A stretch of DNA of 64,000 bases, from assembly GCA_012841565.1 (NCBI GenBank), contig DUUM01000179.1, positions 89,801 to 153,800 on the forward strand, read 5' to 3'. The first letter of the stretch is position 1, and every line of letters starts with the position of its first letter. Origin of the DNA: Candidatus Epulonipiscium sp. Its GTDB lineage: Bacteria > Bacillota_A > Clostridia > Lachnospirales > Cellulosilyticaceae. The notes under the pieces are model-generated. The model was not told the DNA's origin, did no database searches, and saw nothing but the letters and a program-made list of their open reading frames with translations. Made by a program: the position numbers and the translations under genes. Below are positions 36,488 to 43,388 of the stretch, piece after piece.

Positions 36488-36560
36488 CAGGGGTAGCAGG
36501 ACTCGAACCTACGGCATTCGGTTTTGGAGACCGACGTTCCACCAACTGAACTATACCCCT
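36488..36560 (-). tRNA. tRNA-Trp (CCA)
   Basis: Acceptor AGGGGTA pairs with TACCCCT, discriminator G. Stem TCGGT/ACCGA with loop CTCCAAA reads CCA. GGTTCGAGTCC T arm. Confidence 0.96.
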
Positions 36561-36571
36561 ATATTGTAAGA

Positions 36572-36643
36572 CTCCTCGAGTAGGGCTTGAACCTACGACC
36601 CTCCGGTTAACAGCCGGATGCTCTACCGCTGAGCTATCGAGGA
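36572..36643 (-). tRNA. tRNA-Asn (GTT)
   Basis: Acceptor TCCTCGA pairs with TCGAGGA, discriminator G. Anticodon loop TGTTAAC reads GTT. First of the tRNA cluster, 18 bases after the -10 box. Confidence 0.96.
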
Positions 36644-36661
36644 TCATTAACGACATCTTGA

Positions 36662-36690
36662 ATCTTACCAAATCTTATCCTAAATGTCAA
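36662..36690 (-). promoter_or_regulatory. Promoter of the tRNA cluster
   Basis: TTGACA (36685-36690), 17 bases and TAAGAT (36662-36667) on the reverse strand, right before tRNA-Asn. The cluster therefore does not need the LacI-type promoter further upstream. Confidence 0.8.
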
Positions 36691-36829
36691 TATCTTTTAG
36701 CAATATATTTATTTTTATAATTTATCTATGATATATAAATAAATGTTTGACTTTGTTTCTCACTTTAAATGACTATAATACTTTTTGATATTTATCTGTA
36801 TTATTAACTAACTTCGCCATTTTATTTAA

Positions 36830-36879
36830 CTTATCGTTTAGCTTAATCTAATAATATAATACTTAGTTCATTTTGTCAA
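36830..36879 (-). promoter_or_regulatory. Orphan LacI-type promoter-operator, copy of the mannan promoter
   Basis: TTGACA (36874-36879), 17 bases, TATTAT (36851-36856) and GCTAAACGATAAG (36830-36842) on the reverse strand. By eye about 43 of 50 bases equal the promoter at 7550-7599. No ORF with a ribosome site follows before the tRNA promoter; bases 36691-36829 hold only AT-rich sequence with a 15-codon ATG frame lacking a Shine-Dalgarno. Confidence 0.75.
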
Positions 36880-36898
36880 CTAAGTTATCTAATAGAAT

Positions 36899-36942
36899 AA
36901 AACACACTTATCTTAATAATATTATTAAGATAAGTGTGTTTT
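36899..36942. terminator. Terminator of the second lacI-type gene
   Basis: A perfect palindrome with 22-base arms (AAAACACACTTATCTTAATAAT and its complement), overlapping the stop codon and ending in T4 on either strand. Confidence 0.75.
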
Positions 36943-37946
36943 TATATTTGTTTAACAGAATCCCTATATAGTATCTTACCTTTAATTGAGACTCTGCCAT
37001 ATTCCTTATCATCGTTTTTGACCTTTGCTAAAATATATCCCACTGCCGTAGCTGACATCTCTTGAATATCAACTTCAACTGTTGTAATTTGAGGCACACT
37101 TATGGTTGCAAAGATATCGTTATCAAACCCTACAACTGAGACATCTCCGGGTACATCATAATTCATTTGCCTTAACTTCTCAATGGTATTAAAAGCTACT
37201 TGATCACAGTTGCATACAAAAGCCGTAGGCATCTGTTCCGGAAACTCTAACTCAACATACGTTCCTTGATCATCTCTATCTGTAATGATGAATTCAGGAT
37301 TTAATTCTATTTTATGTTCTAATAAGGATTTATAGTAACCTAAAAAACGGTCTTGAATACTACTTGTTGCATAAATATCACCTACAAATCCAATCTTTTT
37401 ATGCCCACTATGCATGAGGTAATTAGTCATTTTATAAGCGCCATAAAAGTTATCTGTAATCACTGAATTCATATCTAAGTGTTCATCGTAAAAATCTAAA
37501 AATATAACCGGCGTTTGAGCACTTTGCAGTGCTTCTACATATGCTCTACTCACTTGACCTAATACAATCAAACCATCTACTCTATTTTCATGATAAATCC
37601 TAGGTAATATCAAATCCTTTTCATCTTGCTTGGATAAAATCTGAAGTACACCATAATAGTCATATGCTTCTAATATCTGAGCTACATTCTGGTAAAAATT
37701 CAAGTAAAAAGATTGAACTCCTCCTGTAAATCGTTCTGATACAACAACGCCAATATTATATGAGCATCCTTCTTTCATGGATTTAGCCACTGAATTAATC
37801 CTATATCCCACTTTATCTGCCAAGTCTTTGATTTTTTGTTTAAGCTCATCACTCACGCCATCTTTATCATTTAGAGCCTTAGAAACCGTAACTGTACTGA
37901 CATTTAATTGCTCCGCAATATCCTTCATTGTAATGTTTTTACGCAA
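36942..37946 (-). CDS. LacI-family regulator, paralogue of the mannan regulator
   Basis: About 334 residues beginning RKNITMKDIAEQLNVST, with VTVSKALNDKDGV recognition segment and RINSVAKSMKEG hinge. The effector domain matches the regulator at 7651-8655 almost block for block (roughly three quarters identical by eye; NFYQ, GLIVLGQVS, CNCDQ all shared). TTG at 37946 is chosen by analogy and because AAAGG sits nine to ten bases before it; a GTG at 37955 is possible. It follows the cellobiose 2-epimerase gene and probably shares that promoter and its operator. Confidence 0.9.
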   Translation of the reverse strand: MRKNITMKDIAEQLNVSTVTVSKALNDKDGVSDELKQKIKDLADKVGYRINSVAKSMKEGCSYNIGVVVSERFTGGVQSFYLNFYQNVAQILEAYDYYGVLQILSKQDEKDLILPRIYHENRVDGLIVLGQVSRAYVEALQSAQTPVIFLDFYDEHLDMNSVITDNFYGAYKMTNYLMHSGHKKIGFVGDIYATSSIQDRFLGYYKSLLEHKIELNPEFIITDRDDQGTYVELEFPEQMPTAFVCNCDQVAFNTIEKLRQMNYDVPGDVSVVGFDNDIFATISVPQITTVEVDIQEMSATAVGYILAKVKNDDKEYGRVSIKGKILYRDSVKQI

Positions 37947-37997
37947 TAATATCACCGCCTTTGTAATACATATATATCCTTGTCAATTTCCCCTGTT

Positions 37998-39203
37998 TTA
38001 TTTATTAGTCATTCTTTCTATTACCTCAAAGCAAGCTCTACTATTATGATAAGGGCATTTCCAAGGGTCTACTTTTAAATACTTATTATTCGGCTCGCCT
38101 GTCTTATCGACACTCCAAAACCATTCCCCATCTTTCTTATCAACAACATATTCTTTTATAAAATTCCAAGTGTTATAGGCAGCTTCCAAGAAATGGCTCT
38201 TTCCTGTCATTTCATAAGCGTTCATGAAACCCACAACCGCTTCTGCTTGAACCCACCAAATCCTATCTACATCTAATGATCCGTCCTCTAGCATTTCATT
38301 CATAACGGCCCCCGCCTCATCAATTCCCTGTTCATATACCTTCTGCGCCATAGAACAAGCTATTTCCTTCGTTCTTTTTAACAGATTTTTATCCCCAAGG
38401 ACTTCAGCCGCCTCCACTAAGAGCCAACTACCTTCTATATCATGTCCATAAGAGATAACACCAGACTTACTATTCCATCTTTCATCAAAAAAGAGCTTGA
38501 AATGATATGTTTCCGGATCGATAATATAATCTATTGTAATCTTTATTAGCTCTTCAAATTGTCCCTTTAAATCTTCATCTTTCCATATTCTATATAAGTT
38601 AGTATAAGCCTCCAGGATATGTAGGTGCGTATTCATAGATTTTTTTTCATTCATATCTCCCGCCCCTAATTGTAAATCTTCTGTAGGCTCCCACTCTCTT
38701 GTGCAGGCTTCAAAATATCCTTTGTTTTCTTTATCATGGCTATATTGTTCTATTGCCCTATATAATTTAATAGCGTATTCAAGACTTTCCGGATTCTTAG
38801 TGGCTATATAATACTCAGACAAGGCATATATACCAAAAGCTTGAGCATATATTTGCTTTTTAGTGTTTAGTGGATTCCCTCTATAATCTACCATCCAAAA
38901 GAGTCCTCCATAATCTGCATCCCATAAGCTTTCTTTTATAAAGTCATATGCTCGCTTAGCTAATTTTAAATACTTCTCTTCTTTAAATATATTATAAGCT
39001 TTTGAATACGTCCAAAGAATCCTAGTATTGAGTACAGACCCTTTAGGTGCTTCAAAATCTACAGAAAGATCATTTTCTATAGAACCTAAAAATCCACCAT
39101 TTTTTTCATCAACCGATTTATCTGACCAAAACTTCAAAATATTATCTTTTACTTCTTTTTCTGTTTCCCGTCTTAATGTTTCTTGTATAAACCTTGCATC
39201 CAT
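37998..39203 (-). CDS. Cellobiose 2-epimerase (AGE family)
   Basis: The 401-residue protein is an (alpha/alpha)6 barrel of the AGE family. His residues in NTHLHILEAY, SYGHDIEGSW and KCPYHNSRACFE match the catalytic set of cellobiose 2-epimerases, and KCPYHNSRACFE in particular sets it apart from N-acylglucosamine epimerases. Its likely substrate here is mannobiose, giving mannosyl-glucose for the GH130 enzyme at 3513-4682. It has its own LacI-type promoter and is followed by the second lacI gene. AGGAGG precedes the ATG. Confidence 0.9.
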   Translation of the reverse strand: MDARFIQETLRRETEKEVKDNILKFWSDKSVDEKNGGFLGSIENDLSVDFEAPKGSVLNTRILWTYSKAYNIFKEEKYLKLAKRAYDFIKESLWDADYGGLFWMVDYRGNPLNTKKQIYAQAFGIYALSEYYIATKNPESLEYAIKLYRAIEQYSHDKENKGYFEACTREWEPTEDLQLGAGDMNEKKSMNTHLHILEAYTNLYRIWKDEDLKGQFEELIKITIDYIIDPETYHFKLFFDERWNSKSGVISYGHDIEGSWLLVEAAEVLGDKNLLKRTKEIACSMAQKVYEQGIDEAGAVMNEMLEDGSLDVDRIWWVQAEAVVGFMNAYEMTGKSHFLEAAYNTWNFIKEYVVDKKDGEWFWSVDKTGEPNNKYLKVDPWKCPYHNSRACFEVIERMTNK

Positions 39204-39245
39204 ATTAGTCCTCCTAATGACATACTTAGTAGTTTGTATATTTTA

Positions 39246-39298
39246 CCTAAACGATTAGCCTATTATTCTATTATATGTTTTGTTATTCTAAATGTCAA
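39246..39298 (-). promoter_or_regulatory. Epimerase promoter with LacI-type operator
   Basis: TTGACA (39293-39298), 17 bases and TATAAT (39270-39275), a perfect consensus, then GGCTAATCGTTTAGG (39246-39260). The operator shares the ATCGTTTA core with the mannan promoters, here in the opposite orientation, as expected for a near-palindrome. Confidence 0.75.
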
Positions 39299-39430
39299 CA
39301 TCTTAGCTAGTGCCATACTCACAATAGATATTCCCTGATATTATATATATTTCCGACATATATACTTTTTTGTATCACTATTTTTATCTAATACTTTATA
39401 GTTCAGTCTAGAAAATATAAAATTACATAG

Positions 39431-39450
39431 TTATCCACATTTTATCCACA
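39431..39450 (+). promoter_or_regulatory. Tandem pair of perfect DnaA boxes
   Basis: TTATCCACA at 39431-39439 and again at 39442-39450, same orientation, starts 11 bases apart (one helical turn). They lie in the 200-odd bases between the ROK gene terminator and the epimerase promoter; no dnaA or dnaN is near. Bases 39299-39524 hold no other feature I can name. Could be a DnaA titration or regulatory site. Confidence 0.6.
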
Positions 39451-39524
39451 ATTTGGGTATAACTTGTAATAATATCCCATTTATAGGTACGCCTTACCAT
39501 GTTAGCATTACTATTTTAATCTAT

Positions 39525-39593
39525 AAAGCCAGAAAAGCCACTACTATCAAATAACTTTTAAAGTTATTTGATAGTAGTGGCTTTTCTGGCTTT
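39525..39593. terminator. 69-base perfect palindrome ending the ROK kinase gene
   Basis: Arms of 34 bases (39525-39558 and 39560-39593) match without error around one T. Coming right after the ROK stop codon it should act as a terminator for manA-ROK, though its length exceeds need. Confidence 0.75.
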
Positions 39594-39599
39594 TGTGTT

Positions 39600-40544
39600 T
39601 TACTTCCCTAACATAGCTGCTCCGATAATTCCTGCATCATTGCCTAGGGTAGCTACTTCAATTTTAGTTTGCATCTCTTGAGCATATATTTGTTGGCTAA
39701 CCTTCTGGGTTAATGGTTGCGTCAGATTTTCTTTCTGCCTCGAAACCCCACCACCAATTATAATCATCTCAGGTTTAAATATATTAATGACATTTGAAAT
39801 ACCACACGCTAAATAATTCAGATATTGATCAACAACACCTTGGGCTATTACATCCCCACCTTGGGCTGCATCGAAAGGAATTTTAGCATTCATTTTACTG
39901 ATATCTCCACCTATATAATAATTGAGCTTAGAATCTGGGTTGTTTTTAGCTGCTTCTTGTGCATCACTAATTAAAGCTGTAGCAGATCCATATACTTCAA
40001 AGCATCCTTTTCTACCACAGTTACATTGTCTTCCATCATAGGCAATGACATGATGCCCCAGCTCCCCTGCACCTGGAAAACTACTTTTGTAAATCTCTCC
40101 ATTTAAAACTAGCCCTCCGCCAACACCTGTTCCAAGTGTCAGTATAACAGCATTGGTACATCCTTTAGCAGCTCCTGCTGTTACTTCTCCCAAAGCTGCA
40201 CAATCTGCATCATTGGCAACATACACGGGAATATCTAGACTATCTCTCATTATTTTGGTTATTGGAAAGTTATCAATAGCAATATTATTAGCATATACGA
40301 TGATCCCTTTTTCAGAATCTACGGTTCCCGGCGTTCCAATTCCTATAGAGTGAATATCTTCTTTCGTCAAGTTGTTTTGCCTCATAAGGTCTTTACATAA
40401 CTCTATCATATCTTGACAAATGACCTCTATTCCTCTTTCTTTTAAAGTTGGAATGCTTTTATCTTTGACAATTTCGCCTTCCGTATTAACTAAACCTATT
40501 GCTATGTTCGTTCCCCCAAGATCAATTCCAATATAATACATCAT
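39600..40544 (-). CDS. ROK-family sugar kinase, likely glucokinase
   Basis: The 314-residue protein has IGIDLGGTNIAIGL (phosphate loop), ANDADCAALGE, LGTGVGGGLVLNGE and the ROK zinc motif CNCGRKGCFEVYGS. ROK kinases phosphorylate glucose or related hexoses. Glucose is released by the GH130 enzyme, so glucokinase fits, though mannokinase is not excluded. Start has GGAGG. It follows manA by 17 bases. Confidence 0.88.
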   Translation of the reverse strand: MMYYIGIDLGGTNIAIGLVNTEGEIVKDKSIPTLKERGIEVICQDMIELCKDLMRQNNLTKEDIHSIGIGTPGTVDSEKGIIVYANNIAIDNFPITKIMRDSLDIPVYVANDADCAALGEVTAGAAKGCTNAVILTLGTGVGGGLVLNGEIYKSSFPGAGELGHHVIAYDGRQCNCGRKGCFEVYGSATALISDAQEAAKNNPDSKLNYYIGGDISKMNAKIPFDAAQGGDVIAQGVVDQYLNYLACGISNVINIFKPEMIIIGGGVSRQKENLTQPLTQKVSQQIYAQEMQTKIEVATLGNDAGIIGAAMLGK

Positions 40545-40561
40545 TATTTTCCTCCATATGG

Positions 40562-41536
40562 CTAGTATTTGACTACTGAGATAATTTCTTCTGTTAATTG
40601 TTCTATATCCGGCACATAGCTCTTTAACACACTTAAGTTGCCAGAAATCTTATATTTACCTAGTGTAGCTGGTATTAAAACAGCATCTCCAACTTGAATT
40701 TCCTGTTCATATCCATGGCTGGTTATTTTACCTCTGCCTTCTACACAGTAAAATATAAAAAATCGCTCTACATTACTTTCTTCTTGTAAGTCACCTTTTA
40801 TATCATAACGTTCTAATGAGAAGTTTTTATCAAAACAATAGTACGTTTTGTTATATGCTTCATTAGCAACTAACAAGCCTTTAAGTTTTTCTCCTTGTAA
40901 CTCTATATTCATTACATCTAAAACCTGCTTCACATGTAATTCTCTAGGTCTACCATAATCATACGCCCTATAAGTTACATCACTATTTTGCTGAATTTCT
41001 ACCACTACTACACCTTCCATAGCATGAACGAGTCCTGCCTCGATGAAGTAGATATCTCCTTTTTTAACAGGGATACGGTTTAAATAGGGTTCTAATTCTC
41101 CAGATTTAGACGCCTGTTCAAATTGTTCTTTCGTACACCCTTTTACGCCTAGTACCATTTTAGCATCTGGTTGGGCATCTAGTACATACCATACTTCCGT
41201 TTTACCTAAATCATTTTCATTTTTTAGGGCATAGTCATCTTTTGGATGAACTTGTATGGATATTTTATCTTGAGCATGTAGCATCTTTACTAACAGCGGA
41301 AATCTTTCTAAAGAAATCTTTGTTCCTACTAATGCTTCCTTATGGGTATCAATTAGATTTTGTAATGATTTGCCCTTAAAAGCACCATCTGACACGATAC
41401 TCATGCCATTGTTATGGCATGCTAAGTCCCAACTCTCGCCTATTTCTCCTTCTGGAAAATCACTGCGATAGTCACCTATCGCTCTTCCACCCCATACTTT
41501 TTCATAATACAATGGTTCAAATTTAATTGGATACAT
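40562..41536 (-). CDS. manA: Mannose-6-phosphate isomerase, class I
   Basis: The 324-residue cupin protein has QVHPKDDYAL (metal His), EAGLVHAMEG and VTYRAYDYGR, all class I PMI signatures. It turns mannose-6-phosphate into fructose-6-phosphate, the exit step of mannan use. Being in an operon with the ROK kinase and close to the epimerase gene supports this role. AGGGAG precedes the ATG. Confidence 0.92.
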   Translation of the reverse strand: MYPIKFEPLYYEKVWGGRAIGDYRSDFPEGEIGESWDLACHNNGMSIVSDGAFKGKSLQNLIDTHKEALVGTKISLERFPLLVKMLHAQDKISIQVHPKDDYALKNENDLGKTEVWYVLDAQPDAKMVLGVKGCTKEQFEQASKSGELEPYLNRIPVKKGDIYFIEAGLVHAMEGVVVVEIQQNSDVTYRAYDYGRPRELHVKQVLDVMNIELQGEKLKGLLVANEAYNKTYYCFDKNFSLERYDIKGDLQEESNVERFFIFYCVEGRGKITSHGYEQEIQVGDAVLIPATLGKYKISGNLSVLKSYVPDIEQLTEEIISVVKY

Positions 41537-41559
41537 TTATATCTCCCTATATGTTTAAT

Positions 41560-42924
41560 TTACCTCATGATAAGCTCAAGAACTTCAGATATATTACTGA
41601 CGCCGTATAACTTCATCCCTGCAATATCCTTTAATCCTTTTAGATTTGCCTTTGGCATAATACATTTTTTAAAGCCTAATTTGGCGGCTTCAATCACTCT
41701 TTTTTCCGCCATATTAACACCTCTAACTTCTCCTGTTAATCCTACCTCTCCAAATACAATAGTGTAGGGATCAACCACTTTATCTCTAAAACTTGAGGCA
41801 ATAGCCACTACGACACCAAGATCTAGGGCAGGTTCATTCATTTTTATACCTCCGGCCAGATTAACATAACTATCATAACTTCCAAGATCCATGCCGGCTC
41901 TTTTTTCTAAAACAGCCATTAAGATAACGACCCTATTGTAGTCAATCCCAGTTGCTGTTCTGCGGGCTGTTCCAAAACTTGTATAACTTACTAAGGCTTG
42001 CACCTCAATCAGCATAGGACGCGTCCCTTCCATGCTACAAGCAACGATAGAGCCTGATACATTCATAGGGCGCCCTGATAACATTAACTCTGATGGATTA
42101 GCAACTTCCATTAGACCTTCTGCTTTCATTTCAAAAACACCTATTTCATTCGTTGAACCAAACCTATTTTTAACAGCTCGTAGAATCCTAAAAGTAGCAT
42201 GCCTTTCACCTTCAAAATAAAGCACTGTATCTACCATATGTTCCAGCACCCTAGGACCTGCTAAAGAACCATCTTTTGTTACATGACCCACAAGGATAAC
42301 ACAAATGCCAAGCCCCTTACTAATATTCATAAAAGCATGGGTAGCTTCTCTTACTTGACTTACACTACCAGGAGATGAGCTAATCTCACCTGAGTAGACT
42401 GTTTGTATGGAGTCAATAATAACTAAATCTGGTTTTGTGGCTTTTATAAGGGTTTGTATCGTCTGCATATCTGTTTCGCAAAACAGTTGCAAATAATCTG
42501 TATTGACACCTAGGCGGTCTGCCCTCATCTTAATTTGGGCTATGGATTCTTCACCTGAAATATAAAGCACTGATTTCTTTTGCTCTCCAATTGTTTGGCA
42601 AATCTGCAAAAGCAGTGTTGATTTACCAATGCCTGGATCGCCACCTACAAGGACAAGGGAGCCCTCTACAATCCCGCCCCCTAGTACCCGGTCTAGTTCT
42701 TTTATTTTGGTTAATAAACGATCTTCTTTTTCATTTCCAATTTCTTTTAGCCTGACTGGTTTTTGAATTGCGCCAAGTTTTTCTTGCTTTCCTAAACCTT
42801 TAGGCTCCGGCACAATTGCCTCTTCGACAAATGAGCTCCATGCATTACAAGCTGGGCATTTTCCTAACCATTTTGGTGATTCATGCCCACATTCTTGACA
42901 AACATGTACATATTTAATTTTCAT
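41560..42924 (-). CDS. radA: DNA repair protein RadA (Sms)
   Basis: The 454-residue protein has an N-terminal zinc finger (CQECGHESPKWLGKCPAC), Walker A GGDPGIGKSTLL, the RadA KNRFGSTNEIG motif and a C-terminal Lon-protease-like domain. It is a branch-migration helicase in recombinational repair. Its ATG overlaps the preceding gene stop by one base (TAATG), with GGAGAG upstream. Confidence 0.95.
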   Translation of the reverse strand: MKIKYVHVCQECGHESPKWLGKCPACNAWSSFVEEAIVPEPKGLGKQEKLGAIQKPVRLKEIGNEKEDRLLTKIKELDRVLGGGIVEGSLVLVGGDPGIGKSTLLLQICQTIGEQKKSVLYISGEESIAQIKMRADRLGVNTDYLQLFCETDMQTIQTLIKATKPDLVIIDSIQTVYSGEISSSPGSVSQVREATHAFMNISKGLGICVILVGHVTKDGSLAGPRVLEHMVDTVLYFEGERHATFRILRAVKNRFGSTNEIGVFEMKAEGLMEVANPSELMLSGRPMNVSGSIVACSMEGTRPMLIEVQALVSYTSFGTARRTATGIDYNRVVILMAVLEKRAGMDLGSYDSYVNLAGGIKMNEPALDLGVVVAIASSFRDKVVDPYTIVFGEVGLTGEVRGVNMAEKRVIEAAKLGFKKCIMPKANLKGLKDIAGMKLYGVSNISEVLELIMR

Positions 42925-43334
42925 TAAACTCTCCTAATTTCCACCTTCTTAGGTGTATTTCTACAGTCTACCGAAAACACAATTTTTCCTGCTAAGTTAG
43001 CTTTTATTTTACCTACTTTTAATTCATCAATAAAAAGATTGTAATCTGTATCTGGGGATAATTCCATAGTAATTTGTGATTCTGCAATGCCTGCCACTTT
43101 GAAGGATATTAGCTTATCTTTAACTGTAAAGTTATGAACTGCTGTTCCTGGAATAGACTCATATACTAAGGCTTCGTCTTTATTTAGTTTTGTAATTTCT
43201 TTAAATGTTCTTATATCGTAAAGATTTCCCTCTACCTCAAAACCCATTACTTTTGTTTTTTTAGGTAGTTCATAGTTTCCAAAACTAATTGTTCCATTTT
43301 CTTCTACTTGTATTAATTCATTTATGATCGCCAT
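42924..43334 (-). CDS. Conserved small protein of unknown function upstream of radA
   Basis: About 136 residues, beta-rich, no signal peptide or membrane segment. It opens MAIINELIQVEENGTISFGNY and includes ESIPGTAVHNF and LSPDTDYNLFIDEL. I recall relatives in Lachnospiraceae genomes labelled endosialidase, but I see no catalytic residues to support that. ATG 43334 has GGAGGG upstream and is preferred to 43349. It overlaps radA. Confidence 0.78.
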   Translation of the reverse strand: MAIINELIQVEENGTISFGNYELPKKTKVMGFEVEGNLYDIRTFKEITKLNKDEALVYESIPGTAVHNFTVKDKLISFKVAGIAESQITMELSPDTDYNLFIDELKVGKIKANLAGKIVFSVDCRNTPKKVEIRRV

Positions 43335-43388
43335 TTCCAAGCCCTCCAAATTTTAATGATACATTTAAGTTAATATTTTTATTAACTT

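Noticed and set aside
36299..36671. Protein-coding frames across the tRNA cluster
   Set aside because: They are translations of tRNA-Val, Asp, Trp and Asn genes, whose folding is complete.
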